This document shows, piece after piece, positions 11,571 through 22,298 of a stretch of DNA of 64,000 bases; positions within the stretch are counted from its first letter, which is position 1, and each line of letters starts with the position of its first letter. Both the position numbers and the translations under genes were made by a program. The notes beneath the pieces are model-generated. The model ran no database searches and was not told where the DNA came from. It was given only the letters and a program-made list of their open reading frames with translations. This DNA is from Flectonema sp. DT1601 (taxonomy: Eukaryota > Euglenozoa > Diplonemea > Diplonemida > Diplonemidae), in contig OZ025794.1 in the NCBI GenBank assembly GCA_964019425.1, forward strand, positions 1,396,001-1,460,000, read 5' to 3'.

Positions 11571-13220
11571 ATGCATAGGAAGAGAAGGTTAGCTATCCTT
11601 AAGAAAGCAGAACTACGAGGATGTACTTTAGAACCAGCAGCGCTGAAGAGTATCGAAGGATATTTAGATAAGAATAATCACAACACAGATGATGTGATGC
11701 CTTTAATATTAGAAACCGTTGCTGAAGTAGGAGGGAGTGGTAGAATCACAAATGATGTTATGGAAGAAGTCTTACTTCGAATAGCACGAACTGGAAGTAC
11801 GGAATCAACATCTGATAAAGTCAGAGTAGTCGATCTTAAACATGTTCCTGCTTTACAATGGGATGAGAGAATAAATGGATTTACACACAAACAGACTCCA
11901 GTATTCGATACTTTACATTCTCTTTCACTCGCAAACAGACGTGTTGAAGTACAAATAGAACGATATTATGTAATTCGTCAACGACTCTTACGATGTGTTA
12001 AGTTCCAACAGTCAACACATTCTGTTTATAATGACGTCTCTTCTGCTATGATAGTCGATAAAGATACAACTGAACAACCTCCTTTATATAAATTAGCATC
12101 ACTCGAAGGAATGCCACGTACTTTATTAATGACTGTACTCGCGAGACTTTCACAAGTAGAGGATAAATATTTCTTAGAAGACGTCTCAGGTAGAATCGAA
12201 CTTACCTTTACATTCGAACCTGGATCAGATGCATATGGATATGGGATATACCACGATGGATGTATTGTAGTAGCGATTGGTAAATGGTCAGGGAATATAT
12301 TTCACTGTGAGGGTCTTGGATTTCCCCCTTCTGAAGCACGTGTTGATTCTCTTGCTGCTCTTCCAACTCTGGTTGATTTGTTTGGTTTGGCACCTCCACA
12401 AAATCAAGTCAGATCGTTGGAACAAAAATTAAACACCTCTAATCACATAATTATATTTATATCGAATATCAATCCAAGAACTGGTACTTTAAGGAGATTA
12501 TCAAATTTAATAAAAGGAATCGAGTCTGACAGCAACACTTTTACTCCGTCAGAACTAACAATTGTTATGGCTGGTGACTTCTGTGAAAACCCATTTAGAT
12601 ATGGAGACACGTTGTCAAGTGATCCAAAGATGACTAAAGAAATTAATATATTTAAGAATTGGTTTACAGAAGTTGGATCAACAATCAGATCAGCGTCAGC
12701 TGTTGTTGCAAAACAATCGACTTTTATAATAATCCCAGGGACTGGAGATCCTTCTCCGGGTTCTCAAACCTTTCCGAGAAGACCAATCCCAAGTGTGTTG
12801 ACGTCTGGTTTAACAGATCACTTGGAGAATGTTGAGTTCGCACCAAACCCTGCCAGGTTGCGATTCCTTACATCTGAGATTGTTGTTTTTAAGGAAGATC
12901 TTTATTCTAGATTAGTATCTCATGCTTTACTTCCTCCAATGAAAGAAGCTGTTCACTCATCTCTCGTTAAGACTGTTGCAGATCAGGCTCATCTTCTTCC
13001 ATTACCACCTCGATACTCAGCAGTGTGTTCTGCTCATGATAGTAGTATGACTCTTTATCCTTTACCTTCATTAGTTGTTCTTATCTCTGGTGATAAATCA
13101 TGGACTCTTACTTATAAAGGTTGTCCTTTTGCTAATCCTGGTTCCTTTAGTAGGAGTGGAACGTTCTTAATGTACAGACCAAGAGATGGTGTTCATGAAT
13201 TACAATCTGTTGGAATGTAA
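11571..13220 (+). CDS. POLE2: DNA polymerase epsilon subunit B
   Basis: Non-catalytic second subunit of the leading-strand polymerase, needed for holoenzyme stability in the nucleus. The product is 549 residues, against about 527 in human. It starts with the helical domain typical of Dpb2/POLE2 (RLAILKKAELRGCTL, then a histone-fold-like stretch). An OB fold follows, around residues 190-260 (YFLEDVSGRIELTF). The inactivated calcineurin-like phosphoesterase domain spans about 300-520 (IIIFISNINP, IVMAGDFCEN, then IIPGTGDPSP and EIVVFKEDLYSRL). The last two match the conserved polymerase B-subunit block. ATG 11,571 is preferred: the frame is open further upstream, but only through a purine run encoding poly-Lys. 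The splice acceptor is less clear here than for other genes. Confidence 0.93.
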   Translation: MHRKRRLAILKKAELRGCTLEPAALKSIEGYLDKNNHNTDDVMPLILETVAEVGGSGRITNDVMEEVLLRIARTGSTESTSDKVRVVDLKHVPALQWDERINGFTHKQTPVFDTLHSLSLANRRVEVQIERYYVIRQRLLRCVKFQQSTHSVYNDVSSAMIVDKDTTEQPPLYKLASLEGMPRTLLMTVLARLSQVEDKYFLEDVSGRIELTFTFEPGSDAYGYGIYHDGCIVVAIGKWSGNIFHCEGLGFPPSEARVDSLAALPTLVDLFGLAPPQNQVRSLEQKLNTSNHIIIFISNINPRTGTLRRLSNLIKGIESDSNTFTPSELTIVMAGDFCENPFRYGDTLSSDPKMTKEINIFKNWFTEVGSTIRSASAVVAKQSTFIIIPGTGDPSPGSQTFPRRPIPSVLTSGLTDHLENVEFAPNPARLRFLTSEIVVFKEDLYSRLVSHALLPPMKEAVHSSLVKTVADQAHLLPLPPRYSAVCSAHDSSMTLYPLPSLVVLISGDKSWTLTYKGCPFANPGSFSRSGTFLMYRPRDGVHELQSVGM

Positions 13221-13450
13221 TTCTGATTGTAGAATTTATTATTACGCTGATTTGCATCATTTTAATATCGCATCGTTTAGAATGGTGTCGTTAAACAGTG
13301 GTGACTGTTGTTGTTGTTGTTGTTGTTGTTGTTATTATTTCTTTATATAAACAGATTTGACATATTATCGACGATTACTCTGAAAAACAAAAGTTAAAAA
13401 TTTCTACCAAAACTAAACAATTATCTCATTTCAATATTTCAGTAGGTGTA

Positions 13451-14668
13451 ATGACCACTATACTAGATGATATTCAGGGAGCAAGTGTCTCTGTAGTTGG
13501 TTCAGTTCTGAGATACAGCAGAGTTGATTTAGTTGTGTTGTATCAAATAGATATTAACACTGAAGGAGGTTGTTGGCAGGTGGCGAAAAGATTTAAAGAT
13601 TTTAAATTATTTCACCAAGAGCTTCAAGATGAGAAGAACCGAAAGTGGTCATTATTCGGATGTGGTCTTCCGAACTTACCTTCTCAAGGAATATTTACGT
13701 CTACAAACCAGTCGAAGAAATTGATCGAATCGAGGAGACAACACCTCCATGAGTATATTCAAAAACTTCTTGAAATCTCACTCGACGATCCTGTCGCTGC
13801 TGCGCAGTTGGACATCTTCTTAAAACCGATTGAGAGAACTAATGATGTTTACCCTTCTATTAATACAATAGTTTCTCACACCGCGTGGGATATTACTCAA
13901 TTGGAACCAGATTTAAGTCCAACAGTACTTCCATCACTTCCATGGGCATCTCATGAATATAATACAATGACAGGTCATTGTTATAGAATAGCTGCTACAA
14001 GGGGGGAACATTTCTCGACTGTCCGTTCTCGATTTTTGGAATTTCAAAATTTCTGTAACTGGATAAGAGATATGAATGACAGAGTCCCAAACACTAGAGA
14101 AGTGTTGTGGTACATCGTAAAGTACAGAGATCAAGTTAATCATCATGAGGTTAAATCATCTCTTAGAGATTCTCTGTTAAATATTAGAAGGTCGAGATCA
14201 TTTAAGATTGGAACCCCACCAGTTAGAAAGTTACCTGAGTCATTCCCTGTTGACTGGGAGATTGATACTGATGCTGCTACACTCGGATGGCAATTCGGTG
14301 ATGTCAATGTGACAGTCACAGAACCAGATGAACCCGCAGCTGTGAGAACACCAGTTGGAAGAAGTGATGGATGGCTTTTAACAAGTTTAGATTCTGAATT
14401 ACAAAAAGCTGAATCAGATGTTCACACTCCTGTGAGAGGATCGCCACCAGACCGCGCGGAAGCAAATTCTGATTCTGATTCCGAGTCGATCGGTTCATCA
14501 ACTTCAATCTCATCAGCTTCTTCATTGGGATCTCGTAGTACTCGTAGTAGTGGTTCTCGTTCTCGTCGTCATCGTCAGTGTAGTCATTCACCTGATAATC
14601 TGTTTACAACTTCTAAGTCTACAGCAATCCCGTTTACACCAAGTACTAGTTTTGCTGGTTTCTGTTAA
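13451..14668 (+). CDS. PX (phox homology) domain protein
   Basis: The 405-residue product starts with a PX domain at about residues 10-125. It has the RFKDFKLFHQEL helix (the conserved RYSDF-like position), a LPNLPSQ proline loop and RRQHLHEYIQKLL near the end. PX domains bind phosphoinositides, usually PI3P on endosomes, so a sorting-nexin-like membrane role is likely. The middle (about 140-280) is unrecognised. The C-terminus is a long Ser/Arg/Asp-rich disordered tail (SDSDSESIGSSTSISS, then STRSSGSRSRRHR). No BAR domain is visible. An acceptor-like TTTCAG lies at 13,437-13,442, only 8 nt before the ATG. A GTT repeat (about 13,299-13,336) sits just upstream. Confidence 0.88.
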   Translation: MTTILDDIQGASVSVVGSVLRYSRVDLVVLYQIDINTEGGCWQVAKRFKDFKLFHQELQDEKNRKWSLFGCGLPNLPSQGIFTSTNQSKKLIESRRQHLHEYIQKLLEISLDDPVAAAQLDIFLKPIERTNDVYPSINTIVSHTAWDITQLEPDLSPTVLPSLPWASHEYNTMTGHCYRIAATRGEHFSTVRSRFLEFQNFCNWIRDMNDRVPNTREVLWYIVKYRDQVNHHEVKSSLRDSLLNIRRSRSFKIGTPPVRKLPESFPVDWEIDTDAATLGWQFGDVNVTVTEPDEPAAVRTPVGRSDGWLLTSLDSELQKAESDVHTPVRGSPPDRAEANSDSDSESIGSSTSISSASSLGSRSTRSSGSRSRRHRQCSHSPDNLFTTSKSTAIPFTPSTSFAGFC

Positions 14669-17600
14669 CGTATTATTCAAAAGATATTATTAAAAAAAAA
14701 AAACTCTTCTCCCTACTAATTGGAGCTGCAGGTTATTACACAAAATAGTGATGAATACAATTACTCATCAGGGAAAAATCCTGAATATAAATTTAAGACG
14801 GAAAAGAAAAAAAAAAAAAAAAAAAAATTTACAAACATATTAAAACGATTTTTTCCCTCTTTTTTTCTTTTTTTAAAAGAGGAAAAAAAAGAGGGGGAGG
14901 GGAATACCCCATTAAACGACGAAACACAAATAAAATTTTGGCTTTACCTTTAACTGACGTGGAGCTTATTATTGGTTTCCCCTCCCTCTATAAGTATTCC
15001 TGTGACATCTATTTAGCCCTATATATATAGTATCGGCAATGATTTGTGTTGCTCTGTTCTGAGAAAGAAAGGGAGAAAAAAAAAAGAAAAAAAAAAAGGA
15101 AAAAGGGGGTAGGTCCCTCTTCTTTATTCATACGTTTGTTTTGTTAAGTTCTTTTCATATGATAATAACTTCCCGTTCCCCCCAACAAAAAAAAAAAAAA
15201 AAAAAAAAAAAACTCTTTTTTTTTTAATATAAATACGAAGAACAGAAAGAAAACAAACTAATTATTTATAAGAAAGAACTGTATTCACTTCTTCCGCTAA
15301 TTAGTAACAACGGATGTATTTTAGAATAATCGGAAAAAAAGGGTTTTCACCTTCCAATTGGTGTCTCCCATAAGAACTGATGTGTGTTTAGTATGTCATC
15401 ATTTGCTCACATCCGCTGATAATCTTTTATAAGAAAGAAATGTACTAACTTGAGTTCAGTCACATCCCCTACGACAAGACTTTTCACACGCATGTAACAA
15501 TAACACCAGATCTAATCTGATATTTGTTATTAATAAGTTATTGATACTTTGATCACATGTGTTGGGTACTCTTTGGGATTGTTTTTGAGGGAAAATCTCC
15601 TCTTTTTTTTCTTCTTTTTTATTTTCTCTTTTTAAAAAAACAAAAAAAACTTGCGAGCTGTGGCCATCGTTTCTCAGAGTTGGTTGGAGTTGACGCTTTT
15701 TGACATCCATCAGTCCTGGGCGGCAGTTGGGTGCCCTGGGTGACTTGGATAAATAAATCAAGGTTAATAAATGCTTCCAAGCGTTCCTTTTTCGAGTTTC
15801 TTTTCATCATTTCTACAATACTCGCTCCGGTACAAGTACCACAAGTAAAGTTCTGTAGAATAATGTAACATGTGAATACATGGATCATTATGAAAGTAAG
15901 AAAGGACTGTCTAACCACCTCAATCCTGGAATACGTGTCCTTTTATTGATGGTAAAGAAACTGCTTGCGCTGCTTGAGAGAAACCATCTTCCCAAAACCC
16001 CCTCTAGAATCCTTTTAGTTATGTCAAAGTAAAACATGAATTGGCTTGGTCCGGCGCAGTTATGACCACCTTCCCCTCCCAAATCATTTCTCTTTTATTT
16101 TCTTTAGTTTTTTTCAACTTGTTAGCCTCTGGGCAAGGTGGGAGCTGGGAGTCGATCATTTCCAGCCGAAGCTACTAACTACAATCTTCGCGATTGGGTC
16201 CTTACTGATGCGGGCTACCCAGACCCCTCGTAGTCATCAGTTCTGTATTTCGCTAACTAACTCTTTTTATTTTCTTTCCCGCCTACTTGGTTCTCATTTG
16301 TTTTTGTACTCTCTCTTGTTGGCGGTTGATGGTTGACTTGGATTGTTTTCTTAATCCCTTTCTGGTACTGAGCGTGTAAACGCTTGCTCGATTTCCTCGC
16401 TTCGATTCGACAAAAAGTCTTACTGAGTGTTGCTCGACCCCCGTCATGTGGTTACCGATCTAAGTACTTGTTTACATCGTTTATACTCTTAATGATGTTA
16501 TGGTGTTGTAAGAGAATGATTACTACGCTCAGCTTCTCTGCCTAAGTCTCCTGCTGCTTCTCCTCAAGGTTGATACTTCCCGGAAGGATTAGCCAGAAGA
16601 ACAGATGCAGCACATTAAGGATGACCTTTTTATTCCGGTCTTACCTCTCCAGCTTCAGCTTCAAGTTACATTGACCGCGACATCGGGTTTTATGTTTTTT
16701 TTTTATTTTTCTTAGTAGATCATCAGCCGTTCTGCCCAACTTCCTTAACGTATATCTTATAGTGAGTGTCTTCTTCGTTTTTTTTTTTACTTTCTTTCAT
16801 TCGATGACTTTCCTGAGGGACTGCAAATTCCAACCCTTTTGGAATACGAAATTCAATACCACCGTTGATGTTTTTCTCTCTGCAGGTATCCCGTTCTGTC
16901 TGGTAGGACATGAATTTGAACCCTGGTCGCAGGAGTTTTCCCTTTTTTTTTTTTTTCCCCCTCAACTTTCAGTAACCAGTAGGCCTAAAAAGGTTGCAAT
17001 CATTAAACTTGCGAGCACTGAGTGCGCTCCTTAGTAGGCTGGTATAAACCCTGATGTTTGCCAGGAGTTATTATATCGTTTTTTTTTTTTTTTTTTTTTG
17101 AGAAAAAAATGAACATATTAAATAATAGTACCAAATTGCGGTATACATACGTGATGAACCAACCCTGGTTTTCAGGAGTTTTTTTTTATGGGAACGATGG
17201 ATGGATATTGTGGTCGATTTTGGCTTCAAGGATGTGATATAAGTTGTAAAAAAAAAGTGTTTTCTTTTTTTATTGTTACACTGTATGAGGATTATTAAGC
17301 ATTTTGTTAAAGTATCATTGTTTTAATTTTTTCCATAATTGTTGTTTCCATTTTTGTTTTTAAATAATCATCAAGTTGCAAGGAACACCATAAATGTTTT
17401 ATGTCTTCATTCATCGTAGGGAGTATAACATTACCGAATCTATTAGCTTACAGCTATCGCTTGTGATAATTAGTTTGGGTTCAGCTTCCCCAGATGGTTG
17501 TTGGATTTTATTTTGTTTTTTCCTACAACAAAGTTCTGGAACTTTTGTTTTTGTTAGTGTGTTGTTTCACCTCCTCCTCCTCTTTTCTTTTTGAGGTTCT

Positions 17601-17861
17601 CTTTTTAATGATATCGAGAGAAACAAAGTATTGTTAACTTCTGTTTTTTAACTCATCAATTCAAGGCAGACTTTCACATTCTATTCTACGAGTAACGTTG
17701 TTATACCTCCTCCTCCTTTCTTTTTTTTTTTTTTTTTTTTTTTTTGTATTTCGAAGAAAACAAACGCTGGTTTTTATTTATTTATTTTTAGTTTTGTTTG
17801 TTGGTCGCTTAACTATACCGTTTCTTGTTCTGTTTTTTTTTTTTTTTTTTTTTTTTTTGTA

Positions 17862-17971
17862 CCGACGTAGTCGGAGAAACCATTCTGATTGAAAGCCGTT
17901 ATTTCTTATGTTCCCCGTGTGGCAGGAGTCTGTCTGCGTTCAATGAAATATAAGGCTAATCTGAATGGTTT
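17862..17971 (+). repeat. Hairpin-ended dispersed repeat, copy A (MITE-like)
   Basis: It starts with the small palindrome CCGACGTAGTCGG. Then GAAACCATTCTGATTGAAAG is mirrored at the right end by GGCTAATCTGAATGGTTTTC, giving imperfect terminal inverted repeats of about 20 nt around a core of about 65 nt. A second copy of the right end lies at about 18,001-18,023. Small size, inverted ends and several copies in gene-free DNA suggest a MITE or a structured ncRNA family. Confidence 0.6.
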
Positions 17972-18308
17972 TCTTTTTTGTTGCTGCGATCCACAAAATG
18001 TAAAGCTAATCTGAATGGTTTCGTTCCCTTATTCAGTGTGGTTGTCGAGAACGACCGTTGAGAATCTGACGGAGAAAACGCTTTTCTTCTTTTCGTCATA
18101 TTGTCGTTTGCTCCTTTATTTGTTTTTTCCCCATCAATTTTTTTTTAAAAATGAGTTTAAAGCCTTATTGGCTTACAGCAAAAATTAATAGGCTATTTTT
18201 TTTAAAATTTATTTTGTCGCCCTGTTACTCAGTTCAGTATTGTTTCTCCGCGTGCTTCCGCGATAGGCTTAAAATGTTGCCGTTTTGTTTTTGCTACAAG
18301 TACGTGTT

Positions 18309-18341
<33 letters not shown>

Positions 18342-20152
18342 CGCACACGACTTTTTTTCTTGCTTGTAGTCTATTCCCCTTCCCTTATATCTTTTCTATA
18401 ATTTATCTATTTGGCTACTCTTTTTCATCGAAAGGAGAAGCCAGTGCATAGGACGGAGTCGGAGAAGTTAGTTGTGGTCTTTTGGGAAAGTTGTAAAGTA
18501 ACAACTCTACACTTCGACTATGCTCCTCCCTATTCTACTCTTAATTATCTATTAACACTTTATTTCATCGAAGAGAGAAAACCGATGCAGCCAAGAGTTG
18601 TACATTCTTTTCATTTACTATTTTAGGGATTTAAAAAAAAAAAAAATAAAAAAAACCCGCAAAATTTCAAGTATTGAGGTGTGGTTGTTGAAAATATAGT
18701 TCGGGGAGTTTGTGCATATTTCTTACTCACAGAACCTACTCACTGGTACCTTACAAAGAGCCTGCATTAAATTCACATCCCGAGTAAATCAGTAAAAAAA
18801 ACAACGCCCTACAAAAAAAAAAAAAAAGATTCAATCTGCTACCCCATCCTCGCTTTCTATTATGATGAGTTTAACTCCTCTTCTCCGTGTGTTTTGTGTC
18901 TGTTGTTGTGATTAATTAGCTTAAGAAGCTAATTAAAAAATCAAAAAAATCAAAAAAAAAAAAAAAAAAAAAATTATCGATGTCTATCGGGTGTCTGTGG
19001 GTGTTATTTGAATATAATTACATTATTTCTCTCTCTTTTTGTTTTTTCCTGCCTTCCTTTTCTTTGTAAAATAAAAGGTCAATTTATACTACGAGCTTTT
19101 GTGAAACAGAAGTTTCCTTTTTTTTTTCACCCCCTCCATTAAAATATTAGTATCAAGTTACCCCCTGAATCCCATACTCGATATCACATGTGGGAATTCT
19201 TATTGATACCAATTGTTGATCTTCTTATTGCAAACAGGTTTGGCCGAACCCGTTCGTTTTAGCCAGTTTCAAATTGCTTTATATTTAATTATAGTATCAA
19301 GTTACCTCCTTGTTTTTTTAAATTATTTTTCTTTGAGAACGACTACTGCAATATTATAAAGTTATGCTTCGCTTCTGGGTAGGATTTCTTTATCGTTTTT
19401 TTTTGCTGTCGCAAAGAAAAAAAAAAAAAAAAAAAGCATTTTAGTAATTATTATTATTATTATTATTATTTGTTAAAATCAAAGAAGACATTGAAATGTA
19501 AAAAAAAATTTCAACTGCACACTTGAAAAAAGTCAGGAGAAACAAAAAAAATAATAATAAGAATAAGAAACAAGTCTATTTATCTACACGTGTCTACGTA
19601 CGTATGTATTCCTGTATATATGATGAAATACTGGGAAAACGAAAAAATTCTATATTTTTTTTTAAAATTTTTTTTTTTTTTTTGTACATCTCTCCAAGGA
19701 ACACAGAAGCCATTAAGGAAATAATTGGAAGTAATTTCATATTTCGGGTTTCTTGAATCATATTAACTTATATTATATTTATAAAACAATGCAGTCATTG
19801 TGAATCACGTTTCCCCTTAAGAGGGATTTCTGTTATAGCTTGAGAGCTTCTTCCGATTTGTACTTCTTCGACTTTAGAAGAAGTAATGTGTGTCCATCTT
19901 TTAATAATTAAAAAAAAAAAAATCCTCTTTTAGTCTGCTCATATGTAAGGTGGTTATTATTCTCAAAGAATAAGTCGTCTTTGAGTGGTGCATGTGAGAG
20001 TTTAAAGGAGGAACCAAGGATTTAATGGTAGGACGCAGCAACATTCAATTTATTCATAAAACCGAAAATTTTCATTTTTTTTTTAAAATATTTTAACTCT
20101 TGTTCTCTCTTTAATTTGTGTATGCCTCAGGTGTTTTCCTTTTTCTTTTTAT

Positions 20153-20288
20153 ATCGACGTAGTCGGAGAAGAAACTATTCAGATTGAAAGCCGTTGTTTC
20201 TAAGAGTGATTTATTTCCCCGTGCGACAGGATTCTGTTTGCGTTCAACTAAAAACTACCGAAATATAAGGCTAATCTGAATGGTTTTT
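20153..20288 (+). repeat. Hairpin-ended dispersed repeat, copy B (MITE-like)
   Basis: It has the same order as the copy at 17,862: TCGACGTAGTCGGA, then ACTATTCAGATTGAAAGCCG, a core ending GCGTTCAACTAA, and the right end GGCTAATCTGAATGGTTTT. It is longer by about 25 nt because of insertions in the core. The two copies are clearly homologous but not identical. Confidence 0.6.
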
Positions 20289-21893
20289 TGTTTGTGTGCT
20301 ATCAAAAGATTGTTTTTATGTAATTTTTGACTTATCTATTATTCTTTAATTAATAGCTTACCCTCAGACTTGGTCACTGAATCTTGTGTTGTGGGTAGGG
20401 TTTCTATTCGTGTGTTTGTTTCGTGTTTTGATGATCTTTTTTTACTTACTTACAAATTATTACGTAAGTTCTGTACTCTCTCTTTTTTCTTATCTCCGAG
20501 TCCTTTGATGTAAAATTGATGGATTTTAACTTTCTTTAATTCTTGATATTGTGCCCTGCTCAGCTACTTTAGCGTGTTGAAGGCACATTTTCGTGTGTGT
20601 GGAAAAAAAACTATGTGGTTCTTTTTTTTTCACGTTTCTGTCCTTTTCCTGTTTGCACTTATTATCTTTAACACACTTTTCTCGTATTTTTGTGGCTCTC
20701 TTTGTAAAGTGTCGTCCGTGACGTTTGTTTTTTCAATCCACTTTTTTTTTTTTTTTTTTAATACTGTTTTTTGATCTTAGTAGTAACGACACACGTAGTG
20801 TGTTAGTTTTCCTTTTAATAGTTCCCTTTTTTCTTTATTGTGCTCCGACACTCTTATTCTAAGCTCTGTTATAGTTTTATGGCTGTGGCACGTAACTATG
20901 AGCCTCTTCAATTCCCAAAGAGTTCGACTGTCGTATAAAAAACAAGAACAAAATAAAATAAAAACAAAAACACAGAATACCAACATTATCGCTGTTGGAT
21001 GTTCAGATTCTTTCACTACTTTTTGTTAGTATGATCGAAAGTAGGACTTTTACTCCTTAGTTATTTAACATTATCGAATACTATAGTGGTGAACAGTCAA
21101 AGGAGTGAACAAGTACGCATGAATAACTACTATAAAAAGGAATAGTTGTATCTTCAGGAGGATTTCCCCTAAGGTCATTTAGAGAAACTGTTGTGTTTTA
21201 TGTGTTTGTTGAATGCTTGGTTATCCGGCAACTGAGTTCTTGTCACTGAACAGGTAAGAATTCCAATAATTATTATTTGTTGTGTTTGATGTGTGCGTTT
21301 AGATCTCACTATCTCTTTTTTATACCATCGACTGGGTACTGAAGTAGTGTTGAACAGTTCGCAATAAAAGCAAGTGTGGTGTGATAAGTTATTTTTGTAT
21401 TTTTAATGCAGGGAATCTAGAATTGAAAAAAAAAAGAAGAAAAAAAGGCGGGAAAATAATAATAATAAAAAGAAACACAGCACACACACGCAGTGCTGTT
21501 TATTTATAATCTGCTTCTCATGTTGGTCAGCGTCTTCCTGTTTGTTGTACTCGTATTGATGTTGTTGGTGTTGTTGATATCCGAACTTACTTATTACACC
21601 TGTCATTGTATCGCAGCTTTGGTTGCTTAGTTTGAGTATTATCTTTCTCGTTGTTAAAAACGAGAAGGGTTTGTTCCTTTTTTTTCTCTTTCTTTACACC
21701 AAACTTGTTCATTTTTCGGGTGCAGTTTTTTTTTTAAACCTGAAATCTTGTTTGGTTTTCTAATGGACAAAAATAAAAAAAGTTAAACTCGTGGTTGTTT
21801 TGGTATAGTTTTTCTTTTTGTTCCTTTTCCCTATCTATATAGTTCTGTTCTGATGTCAGTGACAATTTGCACCAATATCCTGGAGTACTAAAA

Positions 21894-21917
21894 GATTCCC
21901 TTCGTAGTTAGGGAATC
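21894..21917. repeat. Perfect 8-bp stem-loop
   Basis: GATTCCCT (21,894-21,901) pairs exactly with AGGGAATC (21,910-21,917) around an 8-nt loop. It lies just before the larger stem at 21,960 and about 400 nt before the MYST gene. It may be part of a structured RNA. Confidence 0.4.
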
Positions 21918-21959
21918 GAACTGGAGATGCTTTTTGTTCAAACGAGTTGCTTTGTCTGT

Positions 21960-22041
21960 GGGGTCTGTCGTACTTTGGTTATTGGTGCCGACTTGTAGAA
22001 TCGATCATCCGTGATTGACACAACCGTGTGCCGCAGACCCC
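21960..22041. ncRNA. Candidate structured ncRNA (about 82 nt, multibranch)
   Basis: An 8-bp closing stem, GGGGTCTG (21,960-21,967) with CAGACCCC (22,034-22,041), encloses two consecutive 4-bp hairpins with NCCG loops (ATCA-TCCG-TGAT and CACA-ACCG-TGTG). The size and the closing stem resemble a tRNA, but no canonical T-arm or anticodon arm can be drawn on either strand, so it is not called a tRNA. No known RNA family is recognised. Confidence 0.3.
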
Positions 22042-22298
22042 GGCTTGATATTTCTTTCCCTGTTTTTATCTTTTCATATCCTGTTATGTATTACTAAGCG
22101 TAATCCTCTTGGTGTAAAACCTGTCGACGTTTTATTGTGATTTAAACTTTTGACATCCCATTTTTTTTTCCGTTCAGGAATAAACACGCATGATCAATTC
22201 GATAGATGCTTGAGGTGGTTGGTTGGTGTGATTTGGTTGGCTAACCTCACTTTTTATTAAGTTTTTGATCACGACAGCCCACAGGGGGGTATCAAATT

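Larger units (their letters stand above)
14669..22282. other. 7.6-kb gene-free, homopolymer-rich region
   Basis: Neither strand has an ORF that looks like a protein. The short open frames are made of poly-T/poly-A translations. There are many A or T runs of 15-30 nt (for example 14,807-14,826, 15,187-15,211, 17,077-17,099, 17,719-17,745, 17,832-17,858, 18,311-18,340, 18,954-18,973) and an ATT repeat at about 19,447-19,470. The region also carries two copies of a hairpin-ended repeat (17,862-17,971 and 20,153-20,288) and two strong stem-loops near 21,894 and 21,960, listed separately. Undetected ncRNA genes or many-exon genes cannot be ruled out. Confidence 0.6.

Noticed and set aside
17698-17892. 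Phe-rich ORF in the gene desert
   Set aside because: It is a translated poly-T run and part of a repeat.
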